From: Schistocephalus solidus
Taxonomy: Eukaryota; Platyhelminthes; Cestoda; Diphyllobothriidea; Diphyllobothriidae
Reading direction: 5' to 3'
Assembly (NCBI GenBank): GCA_017591395.1
Contig: WEDG01008943.1
Span: 82,440 to 146,439 of the forward strand
DNA: 64,000 nt
Of this stretch, positions 1 to 11,070 are shown piece after piece (position 1 is the first letter of the stretch; the number at the start of each line of letters is the position of its first letter). Under the pieces are notes generated by a model. The model searched no databases, was not told the DNA's origin, and was given only the letters and a program-made list of their open reading frames with translations. The position numbers were made by a program, and so were the translations under genes.

Positions 1-39
1 TCAGCCATCTCCGATGCTGCCATTGACCGGCTCCCTCAA

Positions 40-1660
40 ATGGACACGAACAATGACCTGGATCTGCCACTTTCCCTACCAGAAACCATCTGGGCCGTGC
101 AGCAGATTTCCAGCGGTAAAGCACCGGGATCCGACGCAATCCCACTGGAAGTCTACGAGCACGGTGGGCCCCGGCTGATGGCAGAACTCATAACACTCTT
201 CCAGGAAATGTGGCGCCAAGGACAAGTTCCTCAGGATTTGAAGGGCACGACCATCGTATATGGATACAAGCGGAAGGGGAACCGGCAACTCTGGGATAAT
301 CACAGAGGCATCTCGTTGCTCAACATCGCCGAGAAGATCTTCGCCCGTATCCTTCTCAATCGTCTAAACGGTCACCTAGAGCAGGGCCTGCGCCCGGAAG
401 GCCAATGTGGCTTCCGGCTACAATAGAAGTGCCAGGAGATGCGAACTCACCTTTACACTACCTTCTTGGATCTAACGAAAGCCTTTGACACGGAGAATCA
501 TGAGGGACTGCGGACAGTCATGCAGAAATTCGGCTGTCATGAGCGGTTCCTACACTGGTGCGTCAGCCTCATGACGGGATGACGGCGCGCATCACTGACA
601 ACGGGACGATATCCGAAGCATTCGCAGTGACCAACGGAGTGAAGCAGGGCTGCATATTGGCTCCCACCCTGTTCAGTCTCATGTTCTCGGCTATGCTGAT
701 GGACGCCTACCGTGATGAGCAGCCTGGGATCCGCATCGCCTACAGAACTGACGGGCACCTTCTCAACAGTCGGCGTATGCAGGCTTCAACGCGCGTGTCT
801 ACGACTACAGTCCATGACTTGCTCTTCGCGGACGACTGCGCCCTTAATACCGTGAAGGAGGAGGACATGCAAAGAAGTATGGACCTCTTCGCCGCACGCT
901 GCGCCGATTTTGGATTAACAATCAGTATAGACAAAACGGTTGTCATGCACCAGCCGCCACCCGGCGCAGAATACAATGCTCCCCGAATCAATGTCAACGG
1001 TGCTCAACTCAAAAATGTGGAAACCTTCGCTTATCTAGGAAGCACGCTGTCGCGCAACATGAGAATCGATGACAAGGTTGCCCAACGGATCTCCAAAGCT
1101 AGTCAGGCCTTCGGCCGGCTGCAGGCCTCCATGTGGAATCGCCACGGTATTCACCTGAACACCAAACTGAAGATGTACAAGGCCGTCGTCTTGACGACAC
1201 TCCTTTACGGAGCGGAGACCTGGACCGTCTACTCAAACCAAACCAGGAAGCTGAATCACTTCCATCTTAGCTGCCTCCGCAGAATATTGAAGCTGAGATG
1301 GCAAGAGAGGATCCCGGACATGGAAGTCCTGGAGCGGACCGGAATCCTCAGCATCCACGCCATGCTGAGGCAAGTGCAACTGCGATGGAGCGGTCACCTG
1401 GTTAGAATAAACGACGAGCGACTACCCAAACGACTTTTGTATGGAGATTTCGTTACGGGTGTTTGCCGACAGGGAGGTCAAAAAACTACGCTACAAGGAC
1501 ACTTTGAAGAAATAACTGAAGCAACTGCAGATCAACCCGGCGACCTGGGAGGACCTCGCCCAGGATAGATCGGCATGGAGAAGATCAGTGAAGACTGGTT
1601 CAGAAATCTATGAGGCCAACCGGATCGCCGCCGTCAAGGCCAAAGAGTGGCACGAAAGTC
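40..1660 (+). pseudogene. reverse transcriptase of RTE-like element, broken
   Basis: Two main open blocks carry the polymerase. Positions 40-426 hold the fingers region, with SSGKAPGSDAIP and NHRGISLLNI motifs, and stop at a TAG. Positions 558-1,568 hold motif B (GVKQGC, about 640-660), the catalytic FADD box (about 825-836), and the thumb/connection region, including LLYGAETW (about 1,200) and a basic [10 protein letters not shown] segment. After a frame break the conserved post-RT linker (WEDLAQD, YEANRIAAVKAK) runs from about 1,500 to 1,650. The motif A block (L-T-KAFDT) is still readable at about 470-490 in a third frame. With at least four frame breaks and a nonsense codon it cannot make an active enzyme. 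Confidence 0.9.
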
Positions 1661-2500
1661 ACCAGCGCCTCGGACCAACATCGTCGATGCCCAGGCCCTG
1701 CCAACATGCCCGCGCTGTCAACGCATCTTCCGCGCGCGAATTGGCCGTGTTGGACATCTTCGGACGCAATGCACCAACAATCCGACAACTCCAACATCTA
1801 CGTCAAATTCTGCCAACCCTCCTTCAGACTCCCCCCACCCTCACTCCTGGCATCAATTCCATTACTCCCACCATCATAAAGACCACATCCCTCTACTCAT
1901 CACCTGTTATCCCCACCACCGCAACCACCACTGCCTTCGCCTTCACTACCACCACCAATAATATCAGCGATGGGGACTCTCTCCTAAACTGTCCTCAATG
2001 TGACCGCGCGCATCGACCTGGTCGGTCACTTGCGAATCCATCGTACAGAGACTGGTGAACCAGTGCCTGGAGCTCCAACACATAGCAGAGATCGCCCCCT
2101 CCACTGCCCTCACTGTCCTCGCGCATTCACTCATCGCATGAGCCTATTCGGTCACATGCGCATCCATGACAGCGGAATTCACCGCAATGCCAACAACACC
2201 GATACATCATGCACACCCTCCGCTCCTGCCATTCTTACCACCACTGCCACCCCCACTACCATGAATGACATCCCCCCAGCCTCTACCGATTTCTCCTGCC
2301 CACACTGCGCCCGAAACTTCAACTAATGCATCAGCCTAGTCGGTCACCTGCAAATCCATCGCACGGAGGCTGGTGAACCAGTTCCTGGGGCTCCGACATT
2401 CAGTCGCCGCGCCCGCCTCCACTGCCCTCACTGCTCCCGCACGTTAACACACCGCATTGGTCTATTAGGACACATGCGCCTCCACGACAACCTCCGGTAA
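1650..2500 (+). pseudogene. C-terminal C2H2 zinc-finger array of the RTE-like element
   Basis: Five finger units follow the RT, separated by Ser/Thr/Pro-rich linkers. They lie near 1,707-1,772 (CPRCQRIF...GHLRTQC, a C2HC-like unit), 1,990-2,042 (split by a frameshift), 2,105-2,168 (CPHCPRAF...GHMRIH), 2,297-2,363 (interrupted by an in-frame TAA at about 2,324) and 2,420-2,490 (CPHCSRTL...GHMRLH). The spacer HRTETGEPVPGAPT recurs between fingers, so the array grew by duplicating a two-finger module. The reading frame ends with a TAA at 2,498-2,500 inside a small hairpin. The fingers presumably bind element RNA or target DNA; that role is inference. Confidence 0.85.
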
Positions 2501-2511
2501 ACAACCGGAGG
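2491..2511 (+). other. 8-bp stem hairpin spanning the stop codon of the RTE-like element
   Basis: CCTCCGGT (2,491-2,498) pairs with ACCGGAGG (2,504-2,511) around a five-base loop. The TAA stop lies at 2,498-2,500, at the edge of stem and loop. It could be a 3' UTR recognition structure for the element's own RT, or chance. Only this copy shows it, because copy 2 lacks its 3' end. Confidence 0.45.
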
Positions 2512-2589
2512 CTAAGCCACATCATTGCACACCATCTTAACTAATACAAAGACGACACCCTCACAATCATCATAATGTACCTGCTATAA

Positions 2590-3370
2590 TCACGGTTTCC
2601 TAGAAACCGTGGCTTGGAAGGCTGCCAATCTGGCACTTACAGCAGACCACGCCGTCGGCCCAGTGTATGTGTTGTGTGTGTCTAGTGGCTGACCAGTAGA
2701 CTGGGAGTCAGACGGCGATTGCTCCTCCATATCCCCTGAGTAAATAAATTCTGGTGTGTGCGTTATGGGACCAGGTCGTGCTGTGGCGCGCAAAGACTGG
2801 TACGCCGACCCGTCAGCCAATTCACCCACTCCCACATCAGACAAATGACTGGCTCGGATGGTGGTCTAATTGTGGGGGTGGGGGATAGTGAGGTCAACAG
2901 CTCAGTGCATTTTCCTCACTATAAACAATCTGACGCGCTTGAAACTATAACGGTGTGATAAAAGCCGTGGCTTGGAAGGTTGCCAACTGAAGGGATAACT
3001 CAGACCGCGTTGTCAGCCCAATGTGTGGTTTTTGTGTAGTGGCTGACTGGCGGACTGAGAGTCAGGCTACAATGGCTCCTTCATAATGTAGCCTTTGTGG
3101 CACTCCCAATCCGTGGTATCCGAGCCAGGTGTGGTGGTACACCCAGGGGCGGCTCCGGCCGCGCCAGCCACCTGCACCCTCTCCCATCTCCGGTCTTATT
3201 GACTCTGTCTTTACACCGGGCTCGGGTGGGGGAGGAGGAGAGAGCGCGGTAGCTGCAGCGTAAGGCTACTATCACTTAAAACTAATTCACGCGCAAGTCA
3301 CCGTCCCTGCACCACCTTGTTTGGAACATACGGTGGACCTCGTCGAAATCGACGGTCGAACTGTCGTGTG
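2590..3370 (+). repeat. R1 interspersed repeat, two modules in tandem
   Basis: A non-coding repeat that recurs across the window. A diagnostic stretch reading GTGGCTTGGAAGG-TGCCAA starts at about 2,611 and again at about 2,968. Each is followed by a segment on the pattern GTGGCTGACTGGCGGACTGAGAGTCAGGCT. Between them lies a module ending CACTATAAACAATCTGACGC. The second module continues into a CG-rich stretch and a purine run (GGGGGAGGAGGAGAG) and ends near a CGTCGAAATCGACGGTCGAACTG-type motif with internal symmetry. The best relatives are at 16,955-17,345 and 28,420-29,195. No coding capacity is seen. Confidence 0.75.
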
Positions 3371-4310
3371 TGTATTTGGTTTGGTGCTTAAAAACTCTGC
3401 CAGCGTTTACTTCAGCGAAGAGTTATCCCAGGAGATTTATCCAACCGCATGTCTTACCTTCGACGTCATTGGGACACTACAACGAGCATCGAAAGGAATG
3501 CAGCCGCAGAGGTCTCATACAACTCGACGGTTCCCTGATCACGCACACTCATCCTACACTCCTGCCTACCCTCTATTAAACTAGGCGTCTATGATCATTA
3601 AATAAGGTTTATATCGACATAACACCGTCTGCTCGACTCCCGCTCCCAAAATTCGCAGGTATAGAAAGTCTACCGGTGGATAGCATTACCATCCGACCGA
3701 ATTGTGAAGCTAGTGCTTTCGGTATTTTAACGCACTGATAAAGGCTGTTGGTTATGCAGTGGTCATTCGCATCACTTATTCGCGTCCAGTTATAAAGAAC
3801 GCTAATTTTTGTCCTATGGCGGCGCGTTTGTCTGTTCAATGGGGATTAGACGGCTGCCAATTGCCTCACGGTGGCAGTAGTATGTGTCACATGATATCCC
3901 TCACCCGAGGTCGCATACTTCGTGAGCGGACTCCCAGCTACAATGCACTTGACCTCTTTCATACCAGTACGCGGAGCAGTTGATCTGGGCAACCGCTGAC
4001 GGACCTTCCGGGTTTCCCTTCATCTATGAACAAATTTCCGTCCGAGTGGTGCTAGAGGGTATCTGGTCTACTCAAGAGAAGAAGTAAATACTTGTTCAGA
4101 CTAGCATTCACGTAAACGCACACATATATGCACACAAAGAGCCCTGCGTCGACGGGATATCTTTCAGAGAAAAACTTTCGACAGACTCGAAGGTAGGAAA
4201 GACTGCAGTTTGATTGGCTTGTGAGAAAGGAGAGAGGACAACAATAGTGGGCAAGTCGTTGTCATAATAAAAGTTGCTCCGAAGTGGAAAGGAGTGTTAG
4301 CCAAAAGCTG
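3371..4310. other. no recognisable feature
   Basis: Only short open frames and no motif I recognise. This lies downstream of the Vang stop codon in the sense direction (minus strand), so part may be Vang 3' UTR. I saw no canonical AATAAA on the minus strand close to the stop. Confidence 0.4.
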
Positions 4311-4313
4311 CCT

Positions 4314-4337
4314 TTATATATATATATATATATATAA
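4314..4337. repeat. (TA)n microsatellite
   Basis: An uninterrupted run of about 11 TA dinucleotides. It lies about 90 bases past the Vang stop codon on the minus strand, so it may sit in the 3' UTR. Confidence 0.9.
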
Positions 4338-4427
4338 TAAGCTGGAGGTACGGGGACAACGCCCTTGTCAGCCTCGGTTAAATTATGAAGGGGGGGGGGT
4401 AGAGCGATACATGCATATTTAGAGTTA

Positions 4428-5095
4428 TTACTGTACGGTTGGTCGAACTGGGGTGGGTGACTTGGTGTGCACAGAGTTGATCGGACTGATTTCTGCCACT
4501 CCGTCCCTGGTTTCGGGGAATTTCTTGTGAGAAATGTGAACTAGAGGGGCAAGTGGCCGTTGATTCGAGGAGGCTGGAGGTGATGAACGTTTCAACTGGA
4601 AAAGGGTGTTCGCGTGTACGGTGCAAAACAGCGTGACACCGGCCCGGGAGAGCCGAAATCGAGTACCCGGCTGGAGGGGCCTGGAGAGGGGCAGGGTTTC
4701 TGAGGACAGACACCAGGACTGAAGCAGATGCACGTTCTGGGGACCTGAGGAGCAACATTTGACACCACCGGCAGAACACGACGCGGGTCGGTGGAGTTGA
4801 GACTGGCAACAGGCTGTACGATGCACTTCACCGTTGCAGCCCCCATGTGACCTGCGTTGGACGGGCAGACCCGCGGAGGCAAAGGCTGCAGTTATAGTAG
4901 TGAAGGGTTTACCGAGGCTGTAGACTGCCAGGAAGGCTGCGGGGGAGCAGTTGTGGGCAATGGAGGTGGAGAGACGCGAAAGAATATTGTCCGGCGGATG
5001 AAGGTGTTGCAGGCGAGTCAGTCGCAGGTACTTCTGCAGAGGCACGATAACCTTTGGGAAGATCATTTGAGCGGCCTGACGGGGTGTCACTAAGT
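4428..5095 (-). CDS. Vang: Vang/VANGL planar cell polarity protein, coding exon 3 (C-terminal)
   Basis: Encodes about residues 701-922 of the predicted protein: the cytoplasmic C-terminal region that in VANGL proteins binds Prickle, Dishevelled and PDZ partners. TPRQAAQMIF, PLQKYLR, then ILSRLSTSIAHN-SPAAFLAVY align with the human DPREAAQAIF...QKYLR...ILQHLEFCITHD-TPKAFLERY block. Further on, LLQSWCLSSE matches the LAKQWTLVSEE position, and a G-x-x-F-x-L-x-R...FQL string matches the following beta-rich segment. The acceptor is a strong pyrimidine tract ending CCTCCAG at 5,096; the exon supplies two bases of a codon begun in exon 2. The stop codon is at 4,428-4,430. About 56 residues between the Y and W landmarks have no human counterpart and could be an in-frame intron (4,912-4,745). 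The usual ETSV tail is not seen. Confidence 0.85.
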
Positions 5096-5639
5096 CTGGA
5101 GGCAAGTGGGTGGAAGAGATGCAAAACAAGGACTTCAATGTTTCAGTCTCCCAGGGTGGAAAATAGTATCCAAGTGATTATGGGTGATACTATCCAAGAC
5201 AATGCTCACTGAGTCAGCCTGGTTGGTCTGGCCTTGTTAGGCGGTCAAAAGTGACAGGTGGTCAATGGTCGGGAAAGATATGTTACTGTCACTATAGCAT
5301 AACCGTCGGTACGAAAATCGCAGCATATGGTGTCAACGCGATGCTTTTTCAGTGCTAGGAGCTCTGGCTAGTGCTAATTCCCTCATCATCTCCTGGCCAC
5401 GCTGTCCCTGTACGGTTCTTCTCTGTCATGCGCGCAAAGGACCTCGAACACTAAAGTGCCTACCGTCATTCCAGTATCAATAGTTGGACCGAGGCTTCGC
5501 AGTATGTCAACTGCTGGACTCACTCTAGTTTCCAGTCAATAAACCGGCTCCAACGGATTGATGACACAAAAGGAGATGAAAAAGAGTGGGATTTACTGTG
5601 AGGTTAATATTATCTTTCATATATACTGCACTGCCCCTC

Positions 5640-5800
5640 GCCCTGATAACTTTCGTGTGGTTTTAATCTACCACAACGTGCTACTGTTTGTGGCTTGGAA
5701 TTTTGCTACCTGGCAGGATAACTCAGTTCTTCTCTGAAACGAGAGTGGGACTGAAACGGCTCATTCTTACTGTGGCCTCCATGGCATTCTCCCTCATGCA
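5640..5800 (+). repeat. R1 fragment, diverged
   Basis: Matches the R1 left module: a GCTTGGAA-TTTGC-A--TGGCAGGATAACTCAG-type string, then GTGGCCTCCATGGCATTC. Heavily diverged; boundaries approximate. Confidence 0.55.
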
Positions 5801-5974
5801 ACAACGGGAGGTTTATCTACCCTTTGCGTCCACACAATCCTCAGTCATCACAGTCTTTAATAGCTAGCAGAACATAGTCCGTAATTGACGAAAGTGAGGA
5901 AAATGCTTCGAAAGTCATAAAAGCACAGAAAGAGTAACCCCTGCTCAGTAATACAGGTTGTCTTGCGCTAAATT

Positions 5975-6070
5975 TCAGGAAGGCCTTCTACCCCCTGTTC
6001 TTATTCTCACGCTAGCATCACCCTTAATCCTAACCATAATCTCCCTGGGCTTTGGCGCCAGGCTACCTGA
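5975..6070 (+). repeat. R2 fragment (CCTAA-rich core)
   Basis: AATTTCAGGAAGG followed by CCTTAATCCTAACC-type sequence resembles the interior of the R2 element at 22,670-23,095. Only a fragment is visible. Confidence 0.4.
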
Positions 6071-6299
6071 CGAGGGGGACGGGGGAAGGGGTTCCTCTTC
6101 CCATTTCCTACCAAAAGTCTGCTTCACTGTAAACAATTCCACATGCCCTCGTCAGAACACTAGCGGTTTTCGGCGCTTACGACAGCCCAGCGATGCATGG
6201 GGTGTTTGTTGGACCGGAAATTGCTCCACTCTACACCAGCGCCCCTCGGCAAGTCCGGCCGTAGGGCAGAAACCACAACTTTTTGACCGTCCAGAAACC

Positions 6300-7085
6300 C
6301 CGTTAGGCCGTGGCTGACCGAACAGCGGTTGTGGGGGTGGGAGATACCTTAACAGCTCGATTCAAGGGTGAACATCTGCATCCACCCCTTGCAGCACTCC
6401 CAGTTAAGGTGCTAGGACAGTGCAGAGCGATAGGTGAAAGCAGATTGGATTCATCGTCCTGTCGTAATACCGCCATCTTCTAAGCCAGACCGACGCCCAG
6501 TCGCCAACCTTCGGATTGAGCCTCAAAAAGTTGGTTTTGAATGATTTACTCCAAATTCGCGTATAACTTTCCTCGGAAAGTAAGCAAGTCGGGATGCAGA
6601 AAGTAGCGACACATGGTCTGTGTCTGTTCGGCAGACCTGAGGGCCTGCTTATTTGACGATCAGCCTGAAGGCTGCTCTACTACCTGTGTACGCACTGGTT
6701 AGTCCACGGATAGACTAGCAGGTAGGCGTCGTCTCCACGAGGCTCCTGTCATAGGGCGAGTTTTGTGAGCTTACCCCGCAATAAGCGGTCACGCCGACGT
6801 ATTGACAGCCGCAGTAATTGGCTCAGGCCGTCATGCCACCCCGACTCTCTCGGTGAGCCCATCAAACTGCGCTGGACGTAGCAACCACAAAGCAATAGTT
6901 GTTGCGGCCGGCGCTTATTTACAATGCCTATGAGGTCTGTTTTGTTTAGAAGAGAGGGATCGGTTGATTTGTGTCTTTATGATATACCGGCCACTAAATT
7001 CCATCTCATTTTGAGTCAGCGTACTTTAGTCTAGAGAGAATAGGTAGTGAGTTCGAAATTGGAGGAACTCATTCCTGCGGCAAAT
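6300..7085. other. no recognisable feature
   Basis: Unique-looking intronic sequence with short open frames only. A weak R1-like phrase (GTGGGGGTGGGAGATACCTTAACAGC) occurs near 6,335. Confidence 0.35.
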
Positions 7086-7089
7086 CAGT

Positions 7090-7260
7090 GCAATATAATG
7101 AAACTGATGTGCTAAGAGTCGTGGCCTTGGAGATTGCAAGCTGAGGGAATAATTAGGTCCTTCCCATCACTGGAAGTCAGACAAGGATAGTTTCTTATTA
7201 ATGTGGCCCTTATGACACTCATGCGTGTGAGATCGGAACCGTTCTGGCAGAAGCCTTGTG
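7090..7260 (+). repeat. R1 fragment, diverged
   Basis: The string GTGCTAAGAGTCGTGGCC-TGGAGATTGCAAGCTGAGG-ATAA, followed by AATGTGGCCCTTATGACACTC, follows the R1 order. About one base in four differs from the better copies. Confidence 0.55.
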
Positions 7261-10200
7261 AAGGTGTTAGAAATGAGTTCGTGTGTGCGGCAGCCAATGC
7301 AAAGCGCCCACCTCCGGTCGTCCTTATGTTTTGTTGCCATCGCAGAAAAGTGTGCAGAGAGAAGTAAGAGGAGCGTATATGCTGCACCCGCTCTGTGTGA
7401 CACACGGGGAACGTCTTCACATGCGACAGTCAAGCTATTATTATTCTTGTCACTGTGGCACGAGGGGTGCAGATAGAGAATTAAGTTGCTGACACTCTCC
7501 TCCCAAACAGTAACGGTCATCATCTCACCTATTTGAGATTCAAACCGCGCTCTTGAAAGCTTGTTATCTGCACTGGAGACCACGGCACGTGCGTGGCACG
7601 TGTAGACGGGTTGTGAAACTTTGACAGCCACTGCTCCCGCACCCACCCCTAGTTACTGGGGCATGGCAAGTTTAGGAGAGATCGAAGTGGATTGTGCACA
7701 AGCCTCCACGGCATAAGTGTTTTTCATCGTTTTGTTCGATGGTTGAACTGTCGGCCATTGTGGAGCAGGTAGCCCTGCCCCGTTCAAAACAACGGCTTGT
7801 GCTCGTTTGAAGTTTGCTGAAGTTACCTTCAGGTAGACGGATTTTTACTGAATGTTGTTGACTGCATTTACCCCTGTGGATAAACAAGAGGTGTGCGACG
7901 TCTGCTGAATCCAGCGCTGAAGGTACTACAATAGTTGTAGGGAGAGTAGCGCCATCTAAAATTTCCCGCTCATGCGCGTACAGGAAATGAATTTTCATCA
8001 AATGCCGCTTTTCAATTGTCAGTGGAGACTACCTTAGGTAAAAGCCGGCATATACATCAAAATTGGCACCTGTGAAGACCTTGATGATGTTTTAATGTAG
8101 CTTCAGCTAAGGGCCCGCTCGCGGGAACTCAGCCAGCTTACGAGTCCAGTGAAGGTCACTGTGAGGTCATAATCAGTAGTGACGAAACTCGAAATGCGAT
8201 GAGCGGGCGGTTTCAGTTTTTTTTAACTGGTGTATCAGATTGTCCAAAGTTATTTGACATACGTCTGTCCACTTTGTTCCTTTGTGGTTTTCCGCAGTCA
8301 TCTAAAAAGGTACGTGTGCTTTAGGCCCAATTAACTGACGAAGTTGTTCCACTCGGTATACTAGTCAAAAGTAGCAAAAATTGCCTGATTGTAGCATCAA
8401 AACTATTCCGATTCCTGTAGGCCAAACCAGGAAGACCAAAAACGCTGCTTTCGGCCTGTCTACTGTTTTTTGCGAGCCATTTTCGAACTTTTGCCCACGG
8501 GAAGGGGTAAATAGTATAGAATGTGAAGCGACTCCGGTCATTCCCCCAGGGCTCTAACCTACAGCTGAGCAATGACGGCAAAAATTGGCGATCAAGAAGA
8601 CTTTCGCACGGTGTCAAATAGGTGCCGTTCAGTCGACTATGAAGTTTTCATCGTCCAAATCACGGTGAATGCCAGAACATAAGACCCCTTGACCATGACA
8701 ACTGTTAGAGCAGGGAACAGCTTTAACAGTCGTCCGGCCACAGTTACGAGCCCTCCCGACCATACTGCTCAACTGCTCAGCACATCGTAGGCAGTGACAC
8801 CCACGAACCCCTCGCTAATGGAGGGAAGCGCACTCTCAGCGCTCGGTAAACTGCCAATAAGCGAAGTCCCCATCTGATCCTTTTCCTCAACCACATACAG
8901 CCGACCGGTCCAAAAGAAATTTCCTAAGAAGGAGCGGGCTACGTCGGTTAACATACCCTGTGTGGTGACTGTGACCCTCAAGTGGGGCACAGCGGAGGGA
9001 TCGCTCAATGTGTCAGCTGTGCAACCGGCGGCTACGCACACGCCCCCTACATACTGCCTAAATGGTTTCACAGCCTGTCAACTCCACGCCCTAAACACAC
9101 CTGGCTTGTTCGCACTTCTCAAGGTCACCATCATTCACAGAACCACCTGTCCAGTTCGGTTCTTCCTCGGGTTTGACTCGGGCTTAGGGTTATCTGTTGC
9201 TGACCCCGACTACATACCATATCTTTGCCCTTTCATCACGAAAGTAGTGGTTGTCTCTTCGAGACGGCGAAGAAGTCTTCGGCTAAGAGCCGACATCCAG
9301 GAACCACCACTGGTGTCGATATCGACTGCCGACCACGTGCACTGTGTAAACAGTTACCGATTAATATTTTGCCTTTGAACATTTGACCCATGGCGCAGAA
9401 GTTTGAGTGGTTGCTATTTAGACTTTTTGTGTACGAGGGGAGTATTCAAGCCCGAGGTTCATACCATCATTTATATTGCCGCCCTGTGCAAGCACTCGCA
9501 CCCCGTTGGTGTTAAAGTTTTGAGGTGTATTTGACCGAGTACAAGCAGAGTAGTTAGTTTCTCCTGCCAAGCCATCGATGTTGTCTGCTCAACTTTCCTC
9601 CTGCTTCTACTTTTTCCAATTTATGCTCCTTGGTGAGGGTCTGGGCAAGTCCATTGATGACAGCTTGCCCACCAGCGGCTACTTTCCGCCCCTAACCTCC
9701 ACCCCCCAGTAATCTGGTTCTGGAAGCCGCCATCGGTCACATTTTCCACCGCCCCACTGATCGTTTGGCCGCCCCTCTCCCAGAAGCCAGTCAGGCTACT
9801 GGCCTAGCCAGTGAGCAGGATGCAACCGGGGGTCCAATACACTGTAATGATGCTGCGAATATCCCTCGTCTGCCTCTGTATGCCACGGTCCAGATGCTTA
9901 CTCCTCACTCTTCGTTCGATCAGACGATGTCAGCTTCAAGGTGAAACTCCTTGCATCGCCTGGTCATGCCCGCAACAGGCAGCGCTGTATGCGTTTGGGA
10001 TCACCACGGGATCAGATTTGCTCACGACGCGTTAATCTGGCAGCGCAGAAAGGTGAGAGGGAGAGGGCTGCGGTGGCAAGCCTTGACGTAGGCCTTCACT
10101 CCGCATCAGTCACTGCGCATAATCCTATCACCAGGTGGTTGGCAGATTTGGACAGTCCACTGGTGTATGAGCGAGGGAAAAGAGAGTGAGGCCGACACTG

Positions 10201-10940
10201 GGGACCTCACGTGGCTTTTCGGTACACCTCGATCGATTATAGCTAATGCAGAAGTTGGAAGTTGCCCCGGAAATTCAGAAATAAATTCTCGTGAAGAAAC
10301 TTTCAGAGCATACCAAAAGTAGTTCCAATCACACTCCCATCGCAGTCAGCAAGTAGATGTCCAGACACGTGCTTCGCCGATTTGCAGCGGCCACGGGACA
10401 CCTCTGTGGTGGAACACTGTTCCTTGACATCTCTCCCAATCTTCGTAGTATTGCGTTTTTTTATTTAAACCCAAGTTCGGTAAAAGAAGCCGGCAAGAAC
10501 GCAATATGTGACCCAACTCAGGGAACAAGGGATAGGTCAGCGATTAATACGGAACCGGTGGTAACACGGTTTTAATGGATGGGCTAAATGAAGAAAAGGA
10601 AAGTGCCAACCTAATCCTGACCATATCAATTGTTTTCTTTAAGTTAAGATTGCGTTGCCGGGCCAGTAGGGTCACACAACAGCTTGTTGCCCAGACAATT
10701 GCGCGGATCGTGAGATCTAGTGACTTTACCTCACACCGACCAACATGCACGATATCGTTCTAGCTGACCTGATCCACTTTTATTTGAACCCTTGAGGGAA
10801 GTAAGAATGAGGGCAACTCTGCGTAATCTTTCCTTATCAAAGTAAAGCGGATGTGTTTTGAAACTACCACAGCGTCCTAATAGTCGCCGCTTGGAACGTT
10901 GCCATTTGACCCGATACTTCGGTTCCCCTACCGCCAACAA
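7261..10940. other. no recognisable feature
   Basis: Long intron interior. Short open frames on both strands show no domain, signal or membrane pattern I can name, and no repeat family noted elsewhere is clearly present. Confidence 0.35.
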
Positions 10941-11070
10941 ATTATTGTATGACCCCACTAAACTGGCAACGAATGCCAACTTTAACGAGCACAATGGACA
11001 GAGTTAGGGTAACGGTGGTATGTAGTACGGTCGCGTATTACACGCTGACTTACCCTTCGTTCCCTGAGTT
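10941..11070 (+). repeat. R5 repeat fragment
   Basis: Contains GACCCCACTAAAC-GGCAACGAATGCCAAC-TTAACGAGCACAATGGACAGAGTTAGGGT. This parallels 13,490-13,550 and 37,300-37,370. Confidence 0.55.

Larger units (their letters stand above)
1..2590 (+). mobile_element. RTE-like non-LTR retrotransposon, decayed copy 1 (5' end outside window)
   Basis: This is the 3' two-thirds of a non-LTR retrotransposon: reverse transcriptase, a linker, then a C2H2 zinc-finger tail and a short 3' UTR. The first 400 bases match copy 2 at 31,184-31,580 at roughly nine bases in ten by eye. The copy is dead: it has a deletion of about 43 bp near 415, a nonsense codon at 424-426, a one-base loss near 550, and further frame breaks near 1,490, 1,530 and 1,650. 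It lies antisense to, and downstream of, the Vang gene. Placement in the RTE group is inferred from the endonuclease of copy 2 and the style of the RT; the clade was not computed. Confidence 0.9.

Noticed and set aside
558..1568. Intact host gene for a 336-residue reverse transcriptase
   Set aside because: Start and end are set by frameshifts relative to copy 2 and the family pattern; it is a piece of a dead element.
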